NCBI GenBank assembly: GCA_025462805.1
Contig: JAOAPJ010000392.1
Coordinates: 1-7,139, forward strand
Reading direction: 5' to 3'
Source of the DNA: Acidobacteriaceae bacterium
Lineage (GTDB): Bacteria > Acidobacteriota > Terriglobia > Terriglobales > Acidobacteriaceae
DNA length: 7,139 nt
Below the pieces are notes generated by a model, which had not been told where the DNA came from, made no database searches, and worked only from the letters and a program-made list of their open reading frames with translations. Below, piece by piece: positions 1 to 7,139 of this stretch (positions within the stretch are counted from its first letter, which is position 1; every line of letters begins with the position of its first letter). Position numbers and translations under genes: made by a program.

Positions 1-2
1 TG

Positions 3-1424
3 TCCCAGAGCGCGCTGCTCGCCCTCCTGGCTTCCGTCCTTGGCGCATTCTTTGCGGCGTGGTCAGCGCCCTTTGTGCTCAGCCTCGTCAATCCGCCCGA
101 CAACCCTGCGCGCCTCGCCCTTCCCGCGGACTCGCGTGTCCTTCTCTTCGGCTTCGGGCTCATTATCCTGATCGTTCTATTGCTTGGTTTGCTTCCTGCT
201 CTCCGCGCCTCTGCAGTCCGGCCCGTGGCCGCCCTCAAAGGTGGTGAAGATCCGCACTCGCCACGCCGTCTCTTGCGCGGAGCCATCGCTCTTCAGGTCG
301 CTTTCTGTTTCCTCGTCCTCTTTCTGTCTTCACTTTTCGTCACATCCTTCCAGCGCCTGCAGAACCGCCCCCTCGGTTTCTCCACCGACCATCTGCTTCT
401 GCTCGAAACCGTTGCCGGCAAAGGCCAACTCCCGGTCGTCTGGAATCAAACTGCCGAGGCGCTCCGTGCCGTCCCCGGCGTCGACTCGGTCGCCATCGCG
501 GGCTGGCCCCTTCTCGGGCGCATCGCCATAAATAGCGATATCTCCATCAACGGCGCGCCTCCCAGTGCGACTCCCGCCTGGTTCCTGAACGTTTCGCCGG
601 GCTGGCTCTCGACGATGAAGATCCGTCTCGTTTCCGGCCGCGACTTTCGCCCTGAAGACACCTCGCCGGGAGCCGCCATCGTCAACGAAACCTTCGCTAA
701 CACTTTCTTCCCGGGCCAGGATCCCATCGGCCGCACCTTTGAACGCGGCGCCAATCAACCTATCAACAAGATCGTCGGCGTCACCCCCGACGCTCCTTAC
801 CGCGAACTGCGCGAGCCCATCCGCCCCGTCTTCTACGTCCCCTTCGACGAAATCGACACGAAACCCGCCTCCAAGCCCGTCGACTTCGCTACCTTCACCA
901 TTCACACTGATGTCCAGAACCCGCTCGCCCTCGCCGACTCCCTCCGTCAGTTCGTCACGCAGCGACACAACGGCCTTCGCGTCTCGAACATCAGCACGCA
1001 GCTCGATCTGGTCCGCGACCAGACCATTCGCGAGCGCCTGATCGCCATGCTTGCCGCCTTCTTTGCCGCCGTCGCGCTGCTGCTCGCGGGCATCGGACTC
1101 TACGCTGTCCTCAACTACTCCGTCCTCCAGCGCCGCCGCGAGATCGGTATCCGAATGGCGATTGGCTCGACTCGTGCTGGGATCGTGCGCATTGTTACTC
1201 TCGATGTTTTCCTGATGATCGCGCTCGGAGGCTGCGCGGGCGTCGCGTTCGGATTTGGCGCGGCGCGCTATGTCGAGTCGCTTTTCTACCAAGTCAAAGC
1301 GACCGACGCGGATATGATCGCGCTGCCGACGTGTGCCATTCTGCTCACTGCGCTAGTCGCCGCGCTCCCTGCCGTGCTTCGCGCGCTGCGCACAGACCCG
1401 ACCGAAACCCTGCGCGCGGAGTAA
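3..1424 (+). CDS. MacB/FtsX-like ABC transporter permease (ADOP type), C-terminal part, cut by left window edge
   Basis: The frame is open from base 3 to the TAA at 1422-1424, giving 473 residues; the start lies outside the window. Residue numbers count from base 3. A hydrophobic segment at about 4-22 and another at 46-70 close a first FtsX-like module. A second module follows: a membrane segment at about 91-119, then a periplasmic MacB-core-like domain at about 124-334 containing SGRDFRPED, AIVNETFANTFFPGQDPIGR and IVGV. Three more membrane segments lie at about 345-370, 397-424 and 438-463, with the typical REIGIRMAIGS after the first and the ending ALRTDPTETLRAE. Two tandem FtsX modules fit the acidobacterial duplicated permease (ADOP) family of about 800 residues, so roughly 60% is visible. 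These inner-membrane proteins pair with a MacB-type ATPase; none is visible here and the substrate is unknown. Codons end mostly in C or G, unlike the genes downstream. Confidence 0.93.
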   Translation, partial: SQSALLALLASVLGAFFAAWSAPFVLSLVNPPDNPARLALPADSRVLLFGFGLIILIVLLLGLLPALRASAVRPVAALKGGEDPHSPRRLLRGAIALQVAFCFLVLFLSSLFVTSFQRLQNRPLGFSTDHLLLLETVAGKGQLPVVWNQTAEALRAVPGVDSVAIAGWPLLGRIAINSDISINGAPPSATPAWFLNVSPGWLSTMKIRLVSGRDFRPEDTSPGAAIVNETFANTFFPGQDPIGRTFERGANQPINKIVGVTPDAPYRELREPIRPVFYVPFDEIDTKPASKPVDFATFTIHTDVQNPLALADSLRQFVTQRHNGLRVSNISTQLDLVRDQTIRERLIAMLAAFFAAVALLLAGIGLYAVLNYSVLQRRREIGIRMAIGSTRAGIVRIVTLDVFLMIALGGCAGVAFGFGAARYVESLFYQVKATDADMIALPTCAILLTALVAALPAVLRALRTDPTETLRAE

Positions 1425-1442
1425 GGGACAGAGTCCCGCTTA
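1422..1442 (+). terminator. Possible weak terminator hairpin after the permease gene
   Basis: GGGAC (1425-1429) and GTCCC (1433-1437) form a perfect 5-bp stem with an AGA loop immediately after the permease stop. The flanking TAA and TTA could add three pairs across a 2-base bulge. No T-tract follows, so an intrinsic terminator is only a guess; it may just be an mRNA 3'-end structure. Confidence 0.3.
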
Positions 1443-1619
1443 TAGCGAACTTGCAGATGGCGATCGGATTCGCCATGCATCGGATCATTCGTTGCAGAGT
1501 CGCCAGGTCACTCATCGAGAGTCGATTAATACCGAAAATGTCGGCCTGTGAGAAGTGATGGACCAACACTATTCCGGTTTCCTTTTGAAGTTACCTTTAT
1601 AAGGAAGGCCATCGGCGGT

Positions 1620-1647
1620 TTGACTGGCTGGATCAGTGTGCTATATT
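1620..1647 (+). promoter_or_regulatory. Predicted sigma70-type promoter
   Basis: TTGACT at 1620-1625 and TATATT at 1642-1647 are separated by 16 bases; each differs from the sigma70 consensus by one base (TTGACA, TATAAT). Transcription would begin near 1654-1656 and run toward the receptor, giving a leader of about 385 bases. An ATG at 1656 falls almost on the predicted start and opens a 27-codon frame ending at 1739, so a leaderless short peptide is conceivable but unsupported. The promoter is called from sequence only. Confidence 0.5.
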
Positions 1648-1671
1648 CACGAGACATGGCGCGCTGCCCTC

Positions 1672-1944
1672 TCATCGCGAAAAGATGTTCTGCTTCCTAT
1701 GCCACGCGCCTAGTTGCGGTTGTTCGATGTCGTTCTTGATCTCTGTATAGTTCTGACGAGTTTCAAGGTTGCGATGAGAACCCCGGCCGCTCTCCGGCGC
1801 GGATACTGCAAGTACGCAAGAGAGACAATCTTCGTCCAACAAGCCCCACTCCCCACCTATTTTTAGGTGATCCGCCGTGATGATGTAGGCGCTCATGCGC
1901 CACGGTCGCGCATGTTGGATGATGGACCTAACCTCTGTCGTCAT
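1672..1944 (-). CDS. Doubtful small ORF, hypothetical protein of 90 residues
   Basis: On the minus strand an ATG at 1944-1942 is preceded five bases upstream by AGAGG, a plausible ribosome site, and opens a 90-codon frame. A TTG eight codons earlier would lengthen it to 98. The product begins MTTEVRSIIQHARPWRMSAY and contains ITADHLKIGGEWGLL. I recognise no family. There is no membrane segment or signal peptide, and the C-terminal third is rich in Q, N, R and E with no obvious fold. It lies divergent to the receptor inside the intergenic gap and covers both hairpins. It could be a genuine small gene, a fragment of a decayed gene, or chance; chance or decay seems more likely. Confidence 0.17.
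   Translation of the reverse strand: MTTEVRSIIQHARPWRMSAYIITADHLKIGGEWGLLDEDCLSCVLAVSAPESGRGSHRNLETRQNYTEIKNDIEQPQLGAWHRKQNIFSR
1854..1869. repeat. Perfect inverted repeat (6-bp stem, TTTT loop)
   Basis: CACCTA (1854-1859), loop TTTT (1860-1863) and TAGGTG (1864-1869) form a perfect hairpin. No T-run follows on the + strand and no strong one on the - strand, so it is not a standard terminator. It could be an operator or leader stem, or chance. Confidence 0.4.
1894..1914. repeat. Perfect inverted repeat (7-bp stem, 7-base loop)
   Basis: CATGCGC (1894-1900) and GCGCATG (1908-1914) are exact reverse complements around the loop CACGGTC. The 7-7-7 spacing places half-site centres 14 bases apart, which could suit a dimeric regulator. 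In RNA it would make a stable GC-rich stem in the receptor leader, 25 bases after the preceding hairpin. Confidence 0.4.
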
Positions 1945-2029
1945 CGCTACCTCTGAAGACTTGCTCAATCGACTACGGCCTAAATGCTGACCGGAGCGCG
2001 CTTGTCTCGCGACTGGACAGGATTTTCAG

Positions 2030-2037
2030 AGGAAGGA
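2030..2037 (+). promoter_or_regulatory. Ribosome binding site of the TonB-dependent receptor
   Basis: AGGAAGGA ends four bases before the ATG at 2042. It is a strong Shine-Dalgarno sequence, and a signal peptide begins exactly at that ATG, so the two together fix the start of the receptor gene. Confidence 0.75.
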
Positions 2038-2041
2038 CGCC

Positions 2042-2113
2042 ATGCGTTTTTGGAAAGTTACACGGTTGCTCGCAGGTTTTTTTCTATTGTTTGCGGGACT
2101 GGCATTCGGGCAA
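2042..2113 (+). other. Signal peptide of the TonB-dependent receptor
   Basis: The first 24 codons encode a short basic start (MRFWKVTR), a hydrophobic core (LLAGFFLLFAGL) and AFG-Q, with likely signal peptidase I cleavage around AFG or AFGQ. It lies upstream of the frameshift, so only a frame-corrected product would be both exported and able to form the barrel. Confidence 0.8.
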
Positions 2114-2260
2114 ACAATCACCAGTGGCACGGTCGTCGGATCGGTTACAGACGCCACGGGAGCTGTGATTCCTAACGCGTCGGTCACTATTCAGCAGGCC
2201 GAGAGTGGCATCATTCAAACAACCAAGACAAATGAGTCCGGCCAATATCGTTTTCCGTTC

Positions 2261-2270
2261 CTGGAAGCCG
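2261..2270 (+). other. Frameshift site in the receptor gene
   Basis: Read in the starting frame, CTG GAA GCC GGG AGA gives L-E-A-G-R and soon a stop. Dropping one A of GAA (2265 or 2266) gives CTG GAG CCG GGA GAG TAC, that is L-E-P-G-E-Y, which is the conserved turn of the CarboxypepD_reg domain. No homopolymer longer than three and no known +1 shift motif is present, so neither phase variation nor programmed frameshifting is indicated. Confidence 0.85.
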
Positions 2271-5200
2271 GGAGAGTACATCGTATCTGCTGAAGCTGCT
2301 GGCCAGACGACGAGCACATCCCGCTTCAACTTGCTTGTCGGCCAAGAACAGCCAGCCAACCTTAGACTTTCCGTTAACTCATTAAGCCAGTCCGTCTATG
2401 TCAGTAGCGACGCTGCTCTGTTGGAAACCGAGAATGCAAATGAGGCTACGTCTTTCAGCTTGAAGCAAGTTGCAAATATGCCAATCAACGGAGGCGATAT
2501 CACTAACATCGCCTTCACGACGCCCGGTCTTCGTCTCAATGTCGGAGGAGGGAATACCAATTTCAATGTGAACGGCCTTCCTTTCAGCTCAGCACTTTTT
2601 ACGGTAAATGGAGCCGACATCACAGAACCCTACAACCTGAACAATAAGTCGGGTGCGAGCAACAACACTCTAGGGGCAAATGATATTCAGGAAGCCGCCG
2701 TGATCTTGAATGCGTTCAGCGCTCAATATGGCCGCATGGCGGGGGCCCAGGTCAATTACATCACCCGGTCAGGATCAAATCAGTTCCACGGCAATCTTGT
2801 CGAAAATTACAACGACGCACTTTTCAACGCCAACGACTATTTCAATAATCTGACTGGAACACCGCGCGGGCGCGCTGTCGCCAATCAGTATGCAGCTTCT
2901 GTCGGCGGTCCCATCGTAAAGAACAGACTTCTCTTTTTTGCCAATACGGAAGGCCTGCGCTACGCTTTGCCATCTAGTGGCGTCATCTCGTTGCCGTCGC
3001 CCGAACTGCAGCAATATACGCTTGCGCACGTTCCCGCCAGCTCTGTACCGCTCTATGAGAAGTTGTTCTCTCTCTACAATGCGCCCCCAGGTGTGGCACG
3101 AGCCACTCCAGTGACCAACGGCACGGGGCCACTGCAAGACGGGACCGGCAATTTGGGCTGCGGCAAACAGACGTTCACAGGTACGTATGTAAATGGATCG
3201 AGCGGATCTCAGTTCGGCAAAGATGTGCCCTGCTCGATCGCTTTTGGAACAAACGCATCAAGCCTCAATACCGAGACTTACGCATCCGGCCGCGTCGATT
3301 ACAACATCAGCGATCGGCAGAAAATCTACTTCAGAGTCAGCCGCGATTGGGGCGTACAGGCTAGCGCCACTAGCCCAATCAGTCCAATTTTCAACCAACA
3401 AAGCAATCAGCCCTGGACCATTCCTCAGGTCAACTACACGTACACGATCACGCCGAATCTTGTAAATAACTTCGTTGCTAGCGGTAATTGGTATTCGGCC
3501 GTGTTTGGCGTTGCAGATGTCTCGGCCGCTCAAGCTGCGTTTCCAGGAAACATTACGTTCAATGACGGCGGTGCTAACGGCAGTGCAAACAGCAGCACTG
3601 GAAGCGGATTTGCCAATGTCAATGCTCTGCTTCCGACCGGCCGCCGCGGCGAACAGTTTCAGCTTATTGATGATGTTTCCTGGAGTTGCGGGGATCACAC
3701 TCTGCAGATCGGAGTGAACGATCGCAATAACCGTATTTCGGACTCGAGTATCTCCAGCGGATCGATTATCGGCGCTTATACATTCACCGATCTCACAGAC
3801 TTCGCCATCGGTACTGTCAACAGTACAGGTACGGGCAGCACATTCAAGGAGTCTTTTCCACGATTGCCCGTGGCACACATTCGTCTCAATTCCCTGGGCT
3901 TCTACGGACAGGATGAATGGAAGGTACGCAATAACCTCAATGTCACGTACGGCCTTCGCTTCGAACTGCAGGGAAATCCTTCCTGCAAAGAGGATTGCTT
4001 CTCGCGCCTCGACACTGCTTTCCTCTCTTCTGGCTACCAAGCGGGAGCGAATGTACCATACGACGGCACGATCAAAACCGGCCTGAATAAGACCTTCGCC
4101 GGCCTCGAAGGAATTGTGTATGAGCCCCGCCTTGGCGTTGCTTGGTCCCCATTCGGGGATGGGAAAACCGTCATACGTGGGGGAGGAGGACTCTTTGCGA
4201 ACACATTCGCAGGTAACGTCGCTGCGAACATCTTCGGCAATGCGCCAAACAAGTTCACTCCCGTCGTCAGTTATGGCGATGTTGCTCTGAACTCGGACGC
4301 AAACAGCTCGCAAGCTGCAGCCATTGCATCCAATCAGGCTTTCCAGAAGGGCTTTTCGAACGGAGACAATCTCACTGATCTTCAAGCCGCCCTGGGAAAA
4401 GTGAAGTTCGCGACTCCTACCTTCTACGCATACCCAAATCGCTTCAACACAATCAAGGTTGTCGAATGGAGCCTCGAGATAGAGCAGCCAATCACTCCGC
4501 GCGATGTGTTCGTTCTGACATATTCGGGCAATCATGCATATGACGAGGCTGTAATCAACGCCGACGCCAATGCCTTCATTGGCACGCCGAGCCGCTATCC
4601 AGCGGGATTCGGCGGCCTGCACAATTCTATCCCCGATCCTAGGTTCTCCACTGTCAGCCAGGTTCTCACTTCCGGCTATTCCAACTACAACGGGCTAACG
4701 GCGCAGGTTCGCCATGCTTTCAGCTACGGGTTCCAGGCGCAGGCGTTCTACACATGGAGTCACGCCCTTCAACTGGATCCGCCTTCCGGCACCTCGACAA
4801 CGCAGTATGTATACAATCCTTACAATTCACGAGCCGGATACGGGGATACCGGCTTCGATACGCGGAACAACTTGACAGCGGATGTTCTCTGGACGGCGCC
4901 TAGGGAAAGCAATCGTTGGCTTCAGTCCGCACTCGGCAATTGGACGTTCGGCAGCAAGCTCTATCTCTACAGTGGCCGGCCTTTTTCAGTTACGAATAGC
5001 CAGATCCCAGGAAACCTGTCCACCTCCTTCGGAGGCACAGTCTTGGCCGATCTACTCGATCGGAGCCTCGTCAACAAAAGCTGCTCGCGCTCTTCCGTGA
5101 TCACTCCGTGCTTCACTGCTTTACAGTTCGCCACAAAAGACCAACAGGACGACTTCGGTAACTTACGGCCCAACAGTTTCCGTGGTCCTGGCTTTTTCAC

Positions 5201-5452
5201 GGTGGCCAGTCAGATCACCAAGAGGGTTCCGATAGGAGAGCGCGTCGCGTTCGAACTCGGAGCCAGCGCTTACAACCTTTTCAATCACCCGAACTTTGCA
5301 GTGCCTACTGGAAACGTAAGCTCCGGATCCGTTGGCCTCATCACGAGCACGGTGAGTTCGCCAACCAGCATCTACGGCACAGGACAAGGCGCCGTCGTGT
5401 CAGGCCGCGTGCTCGTATCGGTTGGCAAATTCAGCTTTTGATACATCGCCTT

Positions 5453-5458
5453 GAGGGG
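5453..5458 (+). promoter_or_regulatory. Ribosome binding site deciding the peptidase start
   Basis: GAGGGG lies six bases before the ATG at 5465. A second ATG at 5461 is in another frame and opens a short unrelated reading. An in-frame TAA at 5459-5461 lies just before the 5465 ATG, so that ATG is the first possible start in the peptidase frame, and a signal peptide follows it. Confidence 0.7.
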
Positions 5459-5464
5459 TAATGC

Positions 5465-7139
5465 ATGAAACGTCTCGCAATGTTGCTGCTATTCGCGGCG
5501 GTCTTACCATCTTTCCCCCAGGGGAGTCGAATCACGCTCGAAGACCTTCTCAACACCGTGCGGGAGCGTCCTGGCGTCCTCTCACCCGACGGCAGGTATT
5601 TCGCGATAGTCGACAGGGGGCAACTCGCATTACAACCGGTGGCGGGAGGGCGTACCCTTCCCGTCACTTCAGGACCTAATTCCAAATCCGAAGTGAGCTG
5701 GTCCCCAGACGGCAAACGGCTGGCCTTCGTCAGCAATGGCAGTATTTGGGTCGTTTCCGTGTCTGGTGGTGAACCATTCCGGCTCACTGAAGGCATCGCG
5801 GGTCCAGGGGATCCACGCGGAGCAGCCGATCATTATCCAAAATGGAATCCGAACGGGAAATGGATTCTTTATGAGTGTGGCCGAACCGGTTCTAATGAGC
5901 TTTGGGTTGCTAGCGAGGACGGCAAGGCAAAGAACGACCTCGCTCCAGCCGAGGTATACACCGGCGAGGATGCGACAAATAATCCATCGCCCGACCATGG
6001 AGACGCCGTCTCTTCCGACCGGTTTGCGCCGAATCCCGCTTGGTCGCCGGACGGCACCCGTATTTCTTACACCGAACGCTCCCGGCCGTACTTCTCCGGA
6101 AAGCTCAAAGTGTTAGCCTTCGATCAAACCACCGGCCGAGCGAAGCAGCCTCCGTCGGATATCTATGTGGCGAAGAATGACGCGGGTGGTGCGTGGGCTG
6201 TTAACACTGCCGCATGGTCGCCGGATGGTAAATCACTAGCCGTCATTATGCAGGAAACAGGCTGGGACAAAGTATTTCTAATTCCAGCCGAAGGGGGCAA
6301 GCCACGGCAGCTTACGAAAGATGAGGGTGAAGACGAGACTCCGGTCTACTCTCCTGATGGCAAGTTCATTGCTATCGTGTCCAATCGAGATTCACCTGAA
6401 GAACACCACATCTGGATTGTTCCAGTGAATGGCTCCGCTCCTCGCCGTCTCACCCGCCTATCTGGGATTGAGAGCGACCCGCAGTGGTCACCGGACGGGC
6501 AGGCCATCTACTTCCGGCGTGGCTCTGTTTTCCGCGCACCTTCAACCTACGTTGCTGCAATCCATGGTGACCGTGTTCGTCCTCTCGAGCCAATTCTGCC
6601 TACGATTTATGAGCGAGCTGGAATTCCCCAACCTGAGGTCTTTCACTTTCACGGCAAGGACGGCCTACCGTTAGCTGGCATTCTGTACCGTCCGGAGGGC
6701 TATAGGTCCGGCGTACGCTACCCACTCGTCATCTGGGCGCACGGTGGTCCCGAAGGCCAAGCGGTCCTCAGCCTCACGCCATGGTCTCTGTTTCTCGCAC
6801 AGGAGGGCTACCTAGTCTTTGAGCCCAACTTCCGTGGCAGTACTGGATACGGCGAGCATTTCCGCAATCTCAACGTCGAAGATTCCGGCGGCGGAGAGAT
6901 TGATGACATTGGCGCGTCTGTCAATGCGCTCGTTAATAATGGCCTGGCAGACCCGAAACGCGTGGCGATAGGTGGAGGCAGCCATGGCGGCACTGTCGTT
7001 GCAAATGCTGTTGCGAAGCTTCCCGATACATTCGCAGCAGGTATCGAGATGTTCGGGGTCGTCGATCGCGCTCTGTTCCTCCGCTACACAAACCGCAATT
7101 CTCGGATTCGCTGGGAAACGAAGATGGGCGGGGCTCCTA
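5465..7139 (+). CDS. Secreted S9-family serine peptidase (prolyl oligopeptidase / acylaminoacyl-peptidase type), 3' end cut by window edge
   Basis: The frame is open from the ATG at 5465 to the window end: 558 codons with no stop. Residues 1-19 (MKRLAMLLLFAAVLPSFPQ) look like a signal peptide, so the enzyme probably acts in the periplasm or outside. Seven SPDG-type repeats follow at residues 40-43, 79-83, 127-131 (as WNPNG), 193-197, 251-255, 295-299 and 341-345, matching a PD40/TolB-like beta-propeller that limits access to the active site. The alpha/beta-hydrolase domain starts near 393 with HGGP at 426-429, PNFRGSTGYG at 454-463, and IGGGSHGG with the probable nucleophile Ser506. The catalytic Asp and His should lie beyond the edge; family members usually run about 650-700 residues. 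The GGSHGG motif resembles acylaminoacyl-peptidases; exact specificity cannot be read. It starts 23 bases after the receptor stop, so co-transcription and a joint role in peptide use are likely. Confidence 0.93.
   Translation, partial: MKRLAMLLLFAAVLPSFPQGSRITLEDLLNTVRERPGVLSPDGRYFAIVDRGQLALQPVAGGRTLPVTSGPNSKSEVSWSPDGKRLAFVSNGSIWVVSVSGGEPFRLTEGIAGPGDPRGAADHYPKWNPNGKWILYECGRTGSNELWVASEDGKAKNDLAPAEVYTGEDATNNPSPDHGDAVSSDRFAPNPAWSPDGTRISYTERSRPYFSGKLKVLAFDQTTGRAKQPPSDIYVAKNDAGGAWAVNTAAWSPDGKSLAVIMQETGWDKVFLIPAEGGKPRQLTKDEGEDETPVYSPDGKFIAIVSNRDSPEEHHIWIVPVNGSAPRRLTRLSGIESDPQWSPDGQAIYFRRGSVFRAPSTYVAAIHGDRVRPLEPILPTIYERAGIPQPEVFHFHGKDGLPLAGILYRPEGYRSGVRYPLVIWAHGGPEGQAVLSLTPWSLFLAQEGYLVFEPNFRGSTGYGEHFRNLNVEDSGGGEIDDIGASVNALVNNGLADPKRVAIGGGSHGGTVVANAVAKLPDTFAAGIEMFGVVDRALFLRYTNRNSRIRWETKMGGAP

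Larger units (their letters stand above)
1425..2041. other. 617-base intergenic region without a convincing gene
   Basis: This gap separates the permease from the receptor. Its composition is less GC-rich than the permease. It contains a post-stop hairpin, an inverted repeat ATGGCG/CGCCAT at 1457-1462 and 1471-1476, a sigma70-like promoter at 1620-1647, and two perfect hairpins at 1854-1869 and 1894-1914. Short open frames exist on both strands. None shows a recognisable domain, and the only one with a ribosome-site-like sequence is on the minus strand (1672-1944). I see no tRNA, known riboswitch core, or insertion-sequence ends. It may be a long 5' leader or a decayed gene. Confidence 0.6.
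2042..5441 (+). pseudogene. TonB-dependent receptor with carboxypeptidase regulatory-like N-terminal domain (Oar-like), interrupted by a 1-base frameshift
   Basis: Outer-membrane gated channel for TonB-driven uptake. Translation from the ATG at 2042 stops at 2291-2293 after 83 residues; the rest lies in the next frame, open to the TGA at 5439-5441. Joined with one base removed at about 2264-2266 the product has 1132 residues, normal for acidobacterial members. In corrected numbering: signal peptide 1-24 (MRFWKVTRLLAGFFLLFAGLAFGQ); CarboxypepD_reg-like domain about 27-108, with GSVTDATGAVIPNASV and FLEPGEYIVSAEAAG; plug-like region about 114-244 with QYGRMAGAQVNYITRSGSNQFHG running into the barrel; SVGGPIVKNRLLFF at about 285-299; FELGASAYNLFNHPNF near 1070; terminal KFSF, with the final Phe usual for barrel insertion. 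The downstream frame alone could start only at a GTG (2205) and would lack the signal peptide. The substrate is unknown; the peptidase next door suggests peptides. It may be a real mutation or a sequencing error. Confidence 0.88.

Noticed and set aside
330..1292. 320-codon open frame on the minus strand opposite the permease
   Set aside because: It lies entirely antisense to a clear permease. Its product is rich in D, G, R and E with no domain, as expected from reading GC-biased codons backwards.
1672..1968. Fragment of a Y1/REP-associated transposase, suggested by the AYIITADHLK stretch and nearby inverted repeats
   Set aside because: The His-hydrophobic-His motif of that family is absent (only one His in DHLK), no catalytic Tyr context is visible, and the rest does not match what I know of the family.
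2255..2275. Phase variation or programmed +1 frameshifting at the receptor break
   Set aside because: No simple repeat or homopolymer tract, and no known shift-prone codon or stimulatory signal, is visible at the site.
3258..4622. 454-codon open frame on the minus strand opposite the receptor
   Set aside because: The + strand here encodes a clear receptor barrel. The antisense product has no recognisable domain and no convincing start context.
2205..5441. Receptor taken as an intact gene starting at the GTG at 2205
   Set aside because: This start lies within the upstream coding frame, has no signal peptide, and its first 20 residues do not match the family, whereas the reading from 2042 does until the frame break.
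5461..5679. 72-codon frame starting MHETSRN at 5461
   Set aside because: It overlaps the peptidase in another frame. The peptidase frame gives a signal peptide and propeller repeats; this one gives nothing recognisable.
5736..6116. 126-codon + strand frame inside the peptidase region
   Set aside because: It is out of frame with the peptidase and has no domain, so it is an overlap artefact.
1..7139. CRISPR array, tRNA/rRNA, integrase, toxin-antitoxin or phage-defence genes
   Set aside because: I found no regularly spaced repeats, RNA-gene signatures or protein motifs supporting any of these on either strand.

Overview
The window looks like part of an acidobacterial chromosome, most plausibly class Terriglobia/Acidobacteriia. 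I infer this from gene content: an ADOP-type FtsX/MacB permease, a very large TonB-dependent receptor opening with a carboxypeptidase-regulatory-like domain, and a secreted S9 peptidase. No marker gene is present, so the taxonomic call is tentative.

Layout, all genes on the + strand. (1) From the left edge to 1424 is the C-terminal part of a MacB/FtsX-like ABC permease, strongly GC-rich with C/G-ending codons. (2) From 1425 to 2041 is a 617-base gap with no convincing gene. It holds a small hairpin right after the permease stop, a good sigma70-like promoter at 1620-1647, two perfect inverted repeats near 1854-1914, and a doubtful minus-strand small ORF. (3) From 2042 to 5441 is an outer-membrane TonB-dependent receptor of about 1132 residues. 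It is split by a single-base frameshift at about 2264-2266: the signal peptide and first half of the carboxypeptidase-like domain lie in one frame, and everything after lies in the next. Removing one A restores the continuous family-typical reading FLEPGEYIVSAEAAG. (4) From 5465 to the right edge is the first 558 codons of a secreted S9-family serine peptidase: signal peptide, seven SPDG-type propeller repeats, then an alpha/beta-hydrolase domain with HGGP and a GGSHGG nucleophile motif. It has no stop within the window.

The receptor and peptidase are 23 bases apart and probably share a transcript, which suggests oligopeptide degradation coupled to outer-membrane uptake; that link is inference. 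The permease is separated by the long gap and a composition change and is probably a separate unit. I found no RNA genes, CRISPR array, recognisable insertion sequence or defence system. The most notable point is the frameshift in the receptor; otherwise the region is ordinary for this lineage.
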